Shown here one piece after another: positions 9,348 through 18,094 of a DNA stretch of 64,000 nucleotides. The DNA is from G963663315 sp963668255 (lineage in GTDB: Bacteria > Pseudomonadota > Gammaproteobacteria > Arenicellales > Poriferihabitantaceae). Numbering within the stretch: the stretch's first letter is position 1; every line of letters starts with the position of its first letter. The notes under the pieces were generated by a model. The model was not told the DNA's origin and did no database searches. It saw nothing but the letters and a program-made list of their open reading frames with translations. The translations under genes and the position numbers were made by a program. The stretch spans positions 1,550,001-1,614,000 of the forward strand of contig OZ220708.1 of the NCBI GenBank assembly GCA_965116595.1, given 5' to 3'.

Positions 9348-9614
9348 GCACACAGGTCAAGGTCTTGACGGAAATGGCAGATTAGCCAATTTAAACGGCA
9401 AAGTAAAACCAAATATCCGGTTTAAGTCCAGAAATGTTGCGTGTTTGGCGATGTTTGCCTGAATTACGTGTGAAAAATTCTGCATAAGGTGTTATGGTTC
9501 GTCGGTTGTTATATTGACGATACAGGTTATCGTCATGTTTTCCTTCCTACTTCGAAACGGTGAATTTGAATATGGAATTTTTATGATTATTCACCATTAA
9601 TTCAGAGAATATAA

Positions 9615-9824
9615 ATGAGTAAAGGTAAGGTCAAGTGGTTCAGTGCGGCCAAGGGTTTCGGATTTATCACGCCACAGGAGGGAGGTAAAGATCTTTTTGT
9701 CCACTTTTCTGAAATTCAAAGTGGTGGAGGGTATGCAACTCTCAATGAGGGTCAGGAAGTCGAGTTTGATGTGGGGCAGGGTCAGAAAGGCCCCTGCGCC
9801 AATAATGTTGTGCCTGTCCAGTAA
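9615..9824 (+). CDS. CspA-family cold-shock / nucleic-acid-binding protein
   Basis: A 69-residue single cold-shock domain, the usual length for CspA proteins. RNP1 appears as KGFGFIT and RNP2 as DLFVHFS, both needed to bind single-stranded RNA or DNA. The initiating segment KGKVKWF is also standard. The gene is isolated, with a 261-bp A+T-rich leader region since the previous gene; a long 5' untranslated region is typical of csp genes and may regulate translation, although I cannot define a structure. A hairpin terminator follows. Confidence 0.95.
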   Translation: MSKGKVKWFSAAKGFGFITPQEGGKDLFVHFSEIQSGGGYATLNEGQEVEFDVGQGQKGPCANNVVPVQ

Positions 9825-9844
9825 TTTTCAGGGACAGATCAAAT

Positions 9845-9890
9845 GCAGACAGGCTTGTTTGAAACCAGGCTTGTCTGCAAGCCCTTTTTA
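9845..9890 (+). terminator. Rho-independent terminator behind the cold-shock gene
   Basis: GCAGACA (9845-9851) pairs with TGTCTGC (9872-9878), with further partial pairing inside, followed by AAGCCCTTTTT. It lies 20 bp after the csp stop codon and overlaps the very end of the convergent hpsP gene, so it could serve both directions only weakly. Confidence 0.7.
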
Positions 9891-10916
9891 AGGGTTCCCC
9901 TCCCGGTTTACCGGCGGTGTCCCGCGCTGGATCTGCAACACTACCTTGGGTGCGGCGCAATGTCCCTTGAGAATTTCGTCAAATGCGTCTCCCCCATCGC
10001 CCAGTGGGCGGGGTTCGATCCAGTCCAGCGTTCCGAGCGCCCCACTGTGCAACTTTTGTAGTGTGACGCGCAAATCCAGCGGAGAGTAGGTATAACATCC
10101 TATCAGCGTAATTTCCTGCAGGGTCATGCGCCTCACATCCACGCTGCCTTCGTTGTCCATCAGTCCGATATGTACAATGATTGATCCTGGGCGTGCACAG
10201 GCTACGCTGATATTCCGGGTTTTTGCATTTCCCACGGCATCGAAAACCAGGTCATAGTGATTTTCCCGGGGGGAGGTTTCAATCGGGTCAAATACATTGC
10301 AATCGGTATGGTCAATGACCGTCTGCCTTCTCAGTGGATTGGTTTCGGCCAGGTCGACCTGTGCCACCCCCTTGTCCATCAGAAACAATGCAGTCAGCAG
10401 GCCAACGGAACCGGCGCCGATTACCAGTGCGCTGGCTTCACTGACCGGGCGTGCGCTGGATTTTTCGGCAAGCAGGATCGCATGCAACGCGGTAGCGCCT
10501 GGTTCGGTTAATGCTGCCTTGCCGGAATCCATGCTGTCTGGCACTTCAATCAGATTACGTTCCGGGATCGCAACCTGTTCGGCAAAGGCTCCTGCCCGAA
10601 ACATGCCGATCAAATCCCTGTGTGCACAGAGATTCTGACGGCCGCCTGAACAGTCATCGCATTTTCCACAGGTAATGAGGGGATTGAGCACCACTCTTTT
10701 ACCCGGTTTGCTGCCTTGCAATACCACTCCAACGGCTTCATGTCCGAGAATCAGTGGCGGGACTCTGCGCGGGTCGTGACCCAGCCAGGCATGCATGTCA
10801 GATCCGCAAATACCGACGGATTGAACGGCAACCAATGCTTCATCGTGACCGGGGTTCGGGTCCGGTTCGTCGCGGTAGGTCATTTGCTGATTGGCTGTAT
10901 AGACCAGGGCTTTCAT
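9888..10916 (-). CDS. hpsP: Zinc-dependent alcohol dehydrogenase, probable DHPS 2-dehydrogenase (HpsP-like)
   Basis: A 342-residue medium-chain dehydrogenase. Catalytic zinc ligands are in GICGSDMHAW and LGHEAVG; the structural zinc site is CGKCDDCSGGRQNLC near residue 95; the NAD site is VIGAGSVGLL near 170. Alone it would be an unassigned sorbitol-dehydrogenase-like protein. Its position as the last gene after a SDR, a HisD-like dehydrogenase and a TRAP transporter matches hpsP of the DHPS pathway, where HpsO and HpsP interconvert the DHPS enantiomers through a keto intermediate. The 17-bp gaps show one operon. The specific name depends on that context. Confidence 0.75.
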   Translation of the reverse strand: MKALVYTANQQMTYRDEPDPNPGHDEALVAVQSVGICGSDMHAWLGHDPRRVPPLILGHEAVGVVLQGSKPGKRVVLNPLITCGKCDDCSGGRQNLCAHRDLIGMFRAGAFAEQVAIPERNLIEVPDSMDSGKAALTEPGATALHAILLAEKSSARPVSEASALVIGAGSVGLLTALFLMDKGVAQVDLAETNPLRRQTVIDHTDCNVFDPIETSPRENHYDLVFDAVGNAKTRNISVACARPGSIIVHIGLMDNEGSVDVRRMTLQEITLIGCYTYSPLDLRVTLQKLHSGALGTLDWIEPRPLGDGGDAFDEILKGHCAAPKVVLQIQRGTPPVNREGNP

Positions 10917-10933
10917 ATTTGTGTCCTGTGTTG

Positions 10934-11725
10934 TTACCGGGCAGAGAAACCGCCATCGATGTGTAGTGTCTGTCCGGTGATATAGGCGGAAGCGGTAGAC
11001 GCGAAGAAAATGGTAATGCCGGACAGATCGCTCAATTTCCCGTTACGCCCCAACATGGTCTGGCTGGCCCTCCACTGTTCCATTTCGGGGTCGTCGAATA
11101 CGGGGGCGGTCAGTTCGGTCGGGAAAAATCCCGGTGCAATCGCGTTACAGGTGATACCCTGGGGAGACCACGCCTGCGCCATCGCCCGGGTCAGTTGGCA
11201 GATGCCGCCTTTTGAGGCGCCATAGGCCATGCTATCGGCAAATGCACGAAATGATTGTAACGATGCAATGTTGATAATGCGTCCAAATCTGTTTTCAACC
11301 ATCCCCGGAATAAATTCCCGGCTGAAAAAAAATGGTACGCAAAGATTCAGATTGAGAGTGGCGTCCCAACCTTCGATCGTGACCTCATCCGCACTCTGAC
11401 GAAGGTTGATTCCGGCTGCATTGACAACGCCATCGACACGCCCGAATGCGTCTTTGCACTGTGCAGCGACATCGCCGATTCCCGGTCGGTCGGCAAGGTC
11501 GGCACATACTGACTTTGCCTGTCCTCCGCTTTCAGTGATCTGCTCGATAACGTTATCAAGTTTATCCTGGCGTCGGGCGGCGCCGACGACAGCGGCTCCC
11601 GCTCCGGCCAGAAACCGGGTTATCTCACGACCAATGCCTGAACTGGCGCCAGTGATTACAAATACCCGGCCACTTAAGGAGAACTGGCCGAGTGGATTAT
11701 CCTGGATCGGTGACGGGTCTGGCAT
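10934..11725 (-). CDS. hpsO: Short-chain dehydrogenase, probable DHPS 2-dehydrogenase (HpsO-like)
   Basis: A 263-residue classical SDR. The cofactor loop TGASSGIGREI is near residue 24, the NAG-type motif appears as NAAGIN, and the catalytic Tyr-Lys pair is in YGASKGG near residue 165. General SDR assignment is certain. The substrate assignment comes from its position between a HisD-like hpsN and a zinc dehydrogenase hpsP, the order known for DHPS degradation genes. Gluconate-type dehydrogenases are similar in sequence, so a sugar acid substrate is the main alternative. Confidence 0.75.
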   Translation of the reverse strand: MPDPSPIQDNPLGQFSLSGRVFVITGASSGIGREITRFLAGAGAAVVGAARRQDKLDNVIEQITESGGQAKSVCADLADRPGIGDVAAQCKDAFGRVDGVVNAAGINLRQSADEVTIEGWDATLNLNLCVPFFFSREFIPGMVENRFGRIINIASLQSFRAFADSMAYGASKGGICQLTRAMAQAWSPQGITCNAIAPGFFPTELTAPVFDDPEMEQWRASQTMLGRNGKLSDLSGITIFFASTASAYITGQTLHIDGGFSAR

Positions 11726-11742
11726 GTCCGGGCAGACGTGTC

Positions 11743-13059
11743 CTAAAGCGTCCGTTGATCAATCCCCAGATCGAATTCTTCGCCCGGAAAATACTTGTAG
11801 AGACGGTCATCTCCACTGCGGGCATGGCCTTCCATGCCTTCTGCACGGGAGATTCTGGCAGTCACCGCGCCGACATCCCGATTGGCCTGTTGATTCATGC
11901 GCTGCCAGGTCAGCACTTTTATGAACTTGGCTACACTTAACCCCCCGGTATAACGCGCTGCGCCCTTGGTTGGCAGAATATGATTGGTCCCTGAACACTT
12001 GTCGCCATAGGAAACCGTCGTTTCTTCACCGAGAAACAGCGAGCCGTAGTTGTTCAGATTTTCAAGCCACCAGTCGAGTTCCTGACAGTGAACTTCAAGA
12101 TGTTCACTGGCATATTGGTCACTGACCTGAACGGCTTCTTCCCGGGAGTCGACCACCACGACCTCACCATAGTCACGCCAGGCGCTTTGTGCAGTCGAGC
12201 GATTGGGTTCGGCCAGCCTCTCGATATACCCGGGCATCAACTCGATGACTTTATCTGCCAGCGATGCTGAAGTACTGATCAGCCACGCAGGAGAATCAGG
12301 ACCGTGTTCTGCCTGGCTTGCCAGATCACAGGCGATAATTTCAGGGTCGGCCGTCTCATCGGCGATGATCAATACTTCGGTGGGTCCAGCGAACATGTCG
12401 ATACCCACCCGCCCGAACAGGATTCGTTTGGCCTCTGCCACGAATCGATTTCCCGGACCCACGAGTATGTCAGCGGCATTGCCGGTGAACAATCCGAAGG
12501 CAAGAGCGGCCACTCCCTGAACGCCGCCGAGATGGAGTATGGTATCCGCTCCGGCATAATTCGCTGCATACAGAATCGCAGGATGAACACCCCGGTCACC
12601 GTGGGTCGGAGAGCAGGCAATGACATTGCTGACGCCAGCGACTCTGGCTGTGGTGACGCTCATGATTGCCGAGGCGATGTGTGCGTAGCGTCCACCCGGT
12701 ATGTAACAACCCGCAGTCTGCACCGGAACCAGGCGTTGCCCGCAAATGAGGCCGGGAGATAATTCGGTTTCAAACTCCCTCATACTGGCTAACTGCGCTT
12801 CTGCGAATGCCTTCACACGAGCATGGGAGAACCGGATATCCTGCTTGGTTTGTTCAGGCAGTAAAGCATTCGCCTGCTCGATTTCCTGTTGGCTGACGAC
12901 CACTTCCTTCTCCCAGCCATCCAGTTTCTTCGCATACTCCAGCGCTTTTGCCTGACCGCCCTGTTCGATTTCCCGAAGCATGGTGCTAACGGTTTCATGG
13001 GTGTCGTCCTGTCCGGTGGCCGAGGTTTTCGACGCTTTCCTGATATAGTGTACTGCCAT
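11743..13059 (-). CDS. hpsN: Sulfopropanediol dehydrogenase, HisD paralogue (HpsN-like)
   Basis: A 438-residue member of the histidinol dehydrogenase family. The conserved acid-base pair is in YASEHLEVH (about residue 320), and the zinc ligands can be followed in SQAEHGPDS, VSYGDKCSGTNH and EGMEGHARS. HpsN oxidises (R)-DHPS twice with NAD to (R)-sulfolactate. Three facts point to HpsN and not histidine synthesis: no his genes nearby, a SDR and a zinc dehydrogenase directly downstream, and a TRAP dicarboxylate-type transporter directly upstream. The enzymes that would split sulfolactate to sulfite and pyruvate (SuyAB, ComC/SlcC) are not in the window. HisD-family enzymes for other alcohols cannot be excluded. 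Confidence 0.78.
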   Translation of the reverse strand: MAVHYIRKASKTSATGQDDTHETVSTMLREIEQGGQAKALEYAKKLDGWEKEVVVSQQEIEQANALLPEQTKQDIRFSHARVKAFAEAQLASMREFETELSPGLICGQRLVPVQTAGCYIPGGRYAHIASAIMSVTTARVAGVSNVIACSPTHGDRGVHPAILYAANYAGADTILHLGGVQGVAALAFGLFTGNAADILVGPGNRFVAEAKRILFGRVGIDMFAGPTEVLIIADETADPEIIACDLASQAEHGPDSPAWLISTSASLADKVIELMPGYIERLAEPNRSTAQSAWRDYGEVVVVDSREEAVQVSDQYASEHLEVHCQELDWWLENLNNYGSLFLGEETTVSYGDKCSGTNHILPTKGAARYTGGLSVAKFIKVLTWQRMNQQANRDVGAVTARISRAEGMEGHARSGDDRLYKYFPGEEFDLGIDQRTL

Positions 13060-13095
13060 TGTTACAGCTGAAAATACCTGAATTGTGTTAGCTTG

Positions 13096-14442
13096 TTATC
13101 TTACGGAGGAACTCAGATATTCCGGCAGCCAAAGTGCGATTTGCGGGAACATGATGATCAATATCAATCCGATAAGCTGGATGACCATGAACTGCAACAT
13201 TCCTCCATAGATGTCCTTCAAGTCCCATTCGGGCACCACGCCCTTGAGGAAATAGGCCGATAGAGCGACCGGCGGCGATAGCCAGGCGGTTTGCAGGTTT
13301 ACTGCAACCAGGATTCCGAACCAGATCAGGTCGAATCCAAGTTTATCGATCAACGGCAGCAGGATCGGCACGATGATCAGGACAATCGGCACCCATTCCA
13401 ACGGCCAGCCCAGCAAAAAGATCAGCACCATCACTATTGCGAGGATCGCGTAAGGCGACATATCCAGTGTCAGCAGGACTTCGGTCAGCATGGTCGGCGT
13501 ACCAAGTCTTGCGAACACGGCGCCAAAGAAATTCGAGGCGGCGACGAGTACCAGTATCAGGGCCGAAATTTCCAGGGTTTTGATCAGCGCATCCTTGAAC
13601 CCCGGCCAGGTCAGTTTTTTATAGGCTGCCGCAAGCAGGAACGAGCCGAAGGCGCCCATGCCGGCGGCTTCTGTCGGGGTGGCGAATCCGAGCAGAATGC
13701 TGCCCAGTGCAAAACCGACCAGCGCAGCGGGCGGCACCAATCCCAGGAAAAACTCCTTCCAGACATAGGCCATTGAAGTCGGTTGCAGATCTTCTGGCAA
13801 AGGCGGTCCCAGGGATGGATTGATCTGGCAGCGGACAAGCGCGTATCCGGTATACAGGAAGGCCAGCATAAAACCTGGAATTACGGCGGCAGCGAAAAGA
13901 TCGGTAACCGGCACTTCCAGAATCGGCCCCATGACCACCAGCATGATACTGGGCGGGATCAGGATTCCCAACGTACCGCCTGCGGTAATCGCCCCGGCCG
14001 AAAGTTGCACGTCGTAACCGGCGCGATTCATGGTTTTGGCCGCCATGATGCCGAGAATGGTCACCGAAGCGCCTACAATGCCGGTGGCGGCGGCAAAAAT
14101 GGTAGAGACGAAAAGCACTGCGATATAAAGAGCGCCACGGGTCCGGGACAGGGTCAGCTGCACTGCGCGGAACAGACGTTCCATCAGGCCGGCCTGCTCC
14201 ATCAGGATGCCCATGAAAATGAACAACGGCACCGCGGCCAGTGTCTGTTCCAGCATGACCCCGGAAAACTGGAACGTCATCAGATAAAAAACCAGTTCGC
14301 CAAATCCCCACAGACCAAATGTCATACCGAGGAAAATCAATGTGAACGAAATCGGGAAGCCTACAAAAATGGCAAACAGCATGAAGGCGATCATGACCAG
14401 CCCGATATATTCGGGTTGAAGGTTGACAAGCATATCTATCAT
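13096..14442 (-). CDS. TRAP transporter large membrane subunit (DctM family)
   Basis: A 448-residue integral membrane protein with about 12 predicted segments, the normal length of DctM. Family signatures include ASVTILGIMAAK and GGTLGILIPPSIMLVVMG. It is the ion-coupled transport subunit of a tripartite periplasmic transporter. I chose the ATG at 14442, which shares its first base with the stop codon of the small subunit gene (TGATG), instead of an upstream in-frame start at 14481. Followed 36 bp later by hpsN, it probably imports the sulfonate used by the dehydrogenases (HpsM-like role inferred). Confidence 0.9.
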   Translation of the reverse strand: MIDMLVNLQPEYIGLVMIAFMLFAIFVGFPISFTLIFLGMTFGLWGFGELVFYLMTFQFSGVMLEQTLAAVPLFIFMGILMEQAGLMERLFRAVQLTLSRTRGALYIAVLFVSTIFAAATGIVGASVTILGIMAAKTMNRAGYDVQLSAGAITAGGTLGILIPPSIMLVVMGPILEVPVTDLFAAAVIPGFMLAFLYTGYALVRCQINPSLGPPLPEDLQPTSMAYVWKEFFLGLVPPAALVGFALGSILLGFATPTEAAGMGAFGSFLLAAAYKKLTWPGFKDALIKTLEISALILVLVAASNFFGAVFARLGTPTMLTEVLLTLDMSPYAILAIVMVLIFLLGWPLEWVPIVLIIVPILLPLIDKLGFDLIWFGILVAVNLQTAWLSPPVALSAYFLKGVVPEWDLKDIYGGMLQFMVIQLIGLILIIMFPQIALWLPEYLSSSVR

Positions 14443-15056
14443 CAGACTGGCCACCTGCCACGGGTGATTGCATACCAGCATTTAAGCAATTCGGATATAC
14501 CCTGCATCAACAGCAGTACAATCCCGATCGGGATAGCGCTTTTTATCGGCCCCATGTAGGGCATCCAGGCCGTGTCCATGCCACGTTCTCCCCGGTCGAC
14601 CGCGGTCCAGGCATAGTCAATCGACATCCACAGGAAAACCAGCAACCCGGGGAAATAAAAAATTATGTACAGCGTCCCATCCACGATCCCCTGGGTTCGT
14701 TGCGACCAGTTGCGGTAGATGAAATCGGCACGGATGTGCACCCCGCGCGATAACGCGTAACCGGCGCCCAGCATGAACATCGCGCCGTACAGCATGCGGC
14801 TGACATCGTACGCCCACATCGTCGGTGCAATAAAGAACTTGCGGGCGATGACCTCATACACCATCGCCAGGCACATCGGCACCAGAAACCAGCAAACCAG
14901 TTTCCCCACCAGCAGGCTCGTACGGTCTATCCAGCTTATCAGACAGGCTACCCAAGGCGGCATATCGTCCGGCAGATTGCCCGGATCCGCAGAACGGCGC
15001 TCCGCTATCAACTCATCAGTGATCTCGAGTTCGTCTGGATTTACTTCTTCAGCCAT
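14442..15056 (-). CDS. TRAP transporter small membrane subunit (DctQ family)
   Basis: A 204-residue protein with four predicted membrane helices after a soluble N-terminus of about 35 residues. The pattern SRMLYGAMFMLGAGYALSRG and HIRADFIY is the usual DctQ signature. It pairs with the large subunit encoded immediately downstream and overlapping by one base. The N-terminal extension with many acidic residues is longer than in many DctQ proteins. Substrate inferred from operon context to be a C3 sulfonate. Confidence 0.88.
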   Translation of the reverse strand: MAEEVNPDELEITDELIAERRSADPGNLPDDMPPWVACLISWIDRTSLLVGKLVCWFLVPMCLAMVYEVIARKFFIAPTMWAYDVSRMLYGAMFMLGAGYALSRGVHIRADFIYRNWSQRTQGIVDGTLYIIFYFPGLLVFLWMSIDYAWTAVDRGERGMDTAWMPYMGPIKSAIPIGIVLLLMQGISELLKCWYAITRGRWPV

Positions 15057-15131
15057 GGCTGTCGTGACTTGAATGATGAAGTGGCAGTATAACCCGCATT
15101 CAAGCGGATTCGTGAATAAATATCAAAATGG

Positions 15132-15163
15132 CGCAAATACGGGCCCGAAAGCCCGTATTTGCG
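15132..15163 (-). promoter_or_regulatory. Perfect 13-bp hairpin between the TRAP binding-protein gene and the permease genes
   Basis: CGCAAATACGGGC (15132-15144) and GCCCGTATTTGCG (15151-15163) form a perfect stem with a six-base loop. It follows the binding-protein stop and precedes the small-subunit start on the minus strand. Its likely role is partial termination or protection of the upstream mRNA from decay, giving more binding protein than permease. Confidence 0.7.
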
Positions 15164-15204
15164 AATCTTGAACTGTGCCTTCGATTCGGGCACATGACGC
15201 AGAT

Positions 15205-16314
15205 TTATTGTGCCATCTGCAATTGTTTGGCGTAAGCCTGCCCGAGGGCCGCGTTGGACGTTTGCGCACCCGCCCAGAAAGGAACAGCGATGTCAGCAAA
15301 TGCTTTCTGGGAATCCCAGACTTCGGCAAAGAACTCATTCTCGGCGGCATTCTTCTCAAGACTTGCCCTCGCCGCATTCATGTACGCGGGGAAATAATCG
15401 GCGGGCGTATCATGAAGAATGACGCCGTGATTTTCCGTCAGGTCTTTCAGCGCCTTGCCGTTTTCAAAGATCCGATAGCTCATTGCCCTGATCAAAGACG
15501 CGTCGGCAGAAATGTTGATCGCGTTTTGCTGACTTTCGGTCAGGCTGTTCCAGACATCGCCATTGAAATAGATGTCCGCATTGACCACGACCTGGTGAAG
15601 CCCTTGCAGGTAGTAGTGTTTCAGCACTTTCTGGAAGCCGAATACACTATCCGGTTTTGGACAACACCATTCTGCGGCGTCAATCGTGCCTTTTTCCAGA
15701 GCGGGAAGAATGTCGCCTCCGCCCATCGCTACGCTCGCGACGCCGATGTCCTTATAGGTCTGGCCGGGAATACCCGGAGGGGTGCGGAAACGGTATTTTC
15801 GGAAATCATCCATACTGTTGATCGGCTCCTTGAACCAGCCCAGCGCTTCCGGGCCAACAGGCTGGAGCATGACGCCATGGATATTCATCTGCATTTCATC
15901 CCACAGACGGTCATACAGCTCTCGTCCTCCCCCATTCATGAACCACGAGATGAAGGCGATGTTATCGATACCCACGCCAGCGCCTGCAACCGGGGAACCG
16001 AACAGCATGGCGGCAGGGTGTTTGCCGGACCAGTAATGCGTCCAGGCGAAGCCGGCTTCAACCAGACCCTTGTCTACCGCATCCAGAATATCCCGGCCGC
16101 TCACGATGGCGCCATCAGGCAGTACTTCAATCTGCACTTCGCCGTTGGTCAGGGTCGCGACGTTTGCGGCGAAATCTTTCAACATGACAATTTCATCCGC
16201 TTTGGTTGGCAGTACGGACTGGACCCGGATTTTTACCTCCGCGAACGCACTGGCGCTGACAAGCATGGTCAGTCCGATCAGCGTGGCTGCCACTCGGTTA
16301 AAAGTTTGTATCAT
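15205..16314 (-). CDS. TRAP transporter periplasmic substrate-binding protein (DctP family)
   Basis: A 369-residue protein with a Sec signal peptide (cleavage after SASAFA, about residue 25). The family arginine that binds the carboxylate of ligands is in KYRFRTPPG (about residue 175), and DAAEWCCPKPD is the second ligand-side segment. It is the first gene of the transporter-hpsNOP operon. A 183-bp A+T-rich gap upstream, shared with nothing else on that strand except the nicotinamidase gene, should hold the operon promoter. The two adjacent cysteines in the ligand segment are unusual. HpsK-like identity is contextual. Confidence 0.88.
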   Translation of the reverse strand: MIQTFNRVAATLIGLTMLVSASAFAEVKIRVQSVLPTKADEIVMLKDFAANVATLTNGEVQIEVLPDGAIVSGRDILDAVDKGLVEAGFAWTHYWSGKHPAAMLFGSPVAGAGVGIDNIAFISWFMNGGGRELYDRLWDEMQMNIHGVMLQPVGPEALGWFKEPINSMDDFRKYRFRTPPGIPGQTYKDIGVASVAMGGGDILPALEKGTIDAAEWCCPKPDSVFGFQKVLKHYYLQGLHQVVVNADIYFNGDVWNSLTESQQNAINISADASLIRAMSYRIFENGKALKDLTENHGVILHDTPADYFPAYMNAARASLEKNAAENEFFAEVWDSQKAFADIAVPFWAGAQTSNAALGQAYAKQLQMAQ

Positions 16315-16497
16315 TGTGTATCCTCTTTACTAATTGGTGTTTTGATATTTGATCGATCACTTCGGGTTGGTTTCCCAAATAATCCCGGGAAAACATAAAA
16401 AAAGAATCCGCCCGATAAAGAACAGACTCTATCGAAATTGCAATCAACCGCTAAGCTTTGATTATTGCGGGCCGTATCCTGCCATATAAAGCCAGTG

Positions 16498-17157
16498 TTA
16501 GCAATGGATTTCCCCGGATCTGATTCTGACTACATTCACATCGTCCATTTTCTTCATGGCGATTGCCAATGAGCCCTCCATATCAATGGCGCGACAGGCA
16601 TCCTCGATCAGGAATACATCGAAACCTTCCGACCTGGCGTCAAGGGCGGACCAGGCCACACAAAAATCCGTCGCCAGGCCAGCCATGAAAATTCGCTCGA
16701 ATCCACGGCTTCGAAGATAACCGGTGAGCCCGGTCGAAGTTGATTTGTCATTTTCAAAAAACGCGGAATAAGAATCCATTTCTGTCCGAAATCCCTTGCG
16801 GATAATCAATTCTGTATTTTTGACATCGAGCCGGGCATGAAATGCCGCTCCCCGAGAACCCTGGGTGCAATGATCCGGCCATAGAACCTGATCTCCATAG
16901 GGCATACTGATCTGATCAAACGGGGAATGTCCAGGGTGGCTTGACGCAAACGAGCTGTGGTTTTCGGGGTGCCAGTCCTGGGTCAGCATCCGGTGCTGAA
17001 ATTTTTCCGAGATCGCATTGATAACCGGAACGACTGCATCCCCGTCGGGGACTTCCAGCGCTCCTCCGGCGCAAAAATCGTTTTGCACATCAATAATCAG
17101 CAGACAATCAGTATTGTTTTGTATCATTTTGATTTCCGGTATTCTGAACTGTGACAT
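16498..17157 (-). CDS. pncA: Nicotinamidase / isochorismatase-family amidohydrolase
   Basis: A 219-residue protein of the cysteine hydrolase fold. The catalytic triad is visible: Asp in LIIDVQNDFCAGG, Lys in IRKGFRTEMDSYSAF and the nucleophilic Cys in GLATDFCVAW. The metal-site histidine segment QDWHPENHSSFA also matches PncA, which deamidates nicotinamide for NAD salvage. The ATG at 17157 gives an N-terminal extension; an in-frame ATG at 17127 has a better ribosome site (CCGGAA) and gives the usual length. It is divergent from the methyltransferase gene. Confidence 0.9.
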   Translation of the reverse strand: MSQFRIPEIKMIQNNTDCLLIIDVQNDFCAGGALEVPDGDAVVPVINAISEKFQHRMLTQDWHPENHSSFASSHPGHSPFDQISMPYGDQVLWPDHCTQGSRGAAFHARLDVKNTELIIRKGFRTEMDSYSAFFENDKSTSTGLTGYLRSRGFERIFMAGLATDFCVAWSALDARSEGFDVFLIEDACRAIDMEGSLAIAMKKMDDVNVVRIRSGEIHC

Positions 17158-17193
17158 AATAAACTATCATCAATTATCTTCAACAATACAGAC

Positions 17194-18021
17194 GTGACAG
17201 ATAACATAAAATCCATGAAGCTCTACCACCAGGTAGACAGGGTATTCAACGAGTTGAACTCCCTTGGGATCAAGGATCAGGATCCGGTTGATGTGTCTGT
17301 GTTGAGCGCTTTTGATCAATACCATTATCTCGGCACCGATGCCGTGGATGAAGCAATCAAAATGCTGGATATGGATTCGAGCATGGAAATCATGGAAATC
17401 GGCGCTGGAATCGGTGGCCCCGCCCGCTACCTTGCGCATACTTCGGGATGTAAGGTGACCGCCCTGGAACTGCAGCCGGACTTGAATTCCACGGCGATGA
17501 AACTGACTGCCCGCTGTCGTCTCCAGGACAAGGTGACCCATCTGTGCGGCGACATACTGGATGGTCTTCCGGAGAACAAACAATATGATGCGCTGGTCAG
17601 TTGGCTGACATTTTTGCATATTCCTGATCGTCCCGCACTCTACAGTAACTGCTTTGATGCCATGAAGCCCGGGACAGGCATCTATGTTGAAGATTATTTT
17701 GAGCGCAATCCCCTGAGCGATCAGGATAAGCGGGTGTTGCGCCGGGAAGTTTACTGCGACTGTGTTCCGACCATGTCCGAGTATTTTAATGAACTTTCAG
17801 AAGCGGGATTCACCCGGATTGAGCTTGTAGACAAATCAACCGAATGGACAGAGTTTGTAGTCGAGCGGCAATCCGCCTTCGAAAACGCCAGGGAGCGCAA
17901 CGAAAACCTGCACGGGAGGAATATTGTTAATAGCCTGTCGGAGTTCTACAGCGCCATTGTCAACCTGTTTACGGCAGGGAATCTTGGCGGAGTCTGCTTC
18001 ACGGCCTGGAAACCCGGATAA
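17194..18021 (+). CDS. SAM-dependent class I methyltransferase, substrate unknown
   Basis: A 275-residue soluble protein with a Rossmann methyltransferase core: motif I is EIGAGIGGPARYLA near residue 67, motif II acidic residue in VTALELQPD, and motif IV is around ALVSWLTFLHIPD. The segment SAFDQYHYLGTDAVDEAI before motif I resembles small-molecule N-methyltransferases such as those acting on glycine derivatives or phosphoethanolamine, but no substrate can be fixed. The start is GTG at 17194 with no clear ribosome site; the ATG at 17215 is an alternative. It lies 73 bp before a Liv-type transporter and may act on the imported compound or its product. Confidence 0.75.
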   Translation: MTDNIKSMKLYHQVDRVFNELNSLGIKDQDPVDVSVLSAFDQYHYLGTDAVDEAIKMLDMDSSMEIMEIGAGIGGPARYLAHTSGCKVTALELQPDLNSTAMKLTARCRLQDKVTHLCGDILDGLPENKQYDALVSWLTFLHIPDRPALYSNCFDAMKPGTGIYVEDYFERNPLSDQDKRVLRREVYCDCVPTMSEYFNELSEAGFTRIELVDKSTEWTEFVVERQSAFENARERNENLHGRNIVNSLSEFYSAIVNLFTAGNLGGVCFTAWKPG

Positions 18022-18094
18022 TAATTATGACAGGAAAACCGCAGGGGGTTGCCCCTGCCAATCAAACAATCCCTGTATGACAGGAGGAGAACAG

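Noticed and set aside
11743..13059. Histidinol dehydrogenase of histidine biosynthesis
   Set aside because: No his genes nearby; the gene is in an operon with a TRAP transporter, SDR and zinc dehydrogenase, which fits the HpsN branch of the family better.
13783..14559. 258-codon plus-strand open frame
   Set aside because: Antisense to the TRAP permease genes with a hydrophilic, low-complexity translation; shadow frame.
15175..16398. 407-codon plus-strand open frame
   Set aside because: It lies antisense over the whole TRAP binding-protein gene, which has a signal peptide and family motifs; the opposite frame matches no family.
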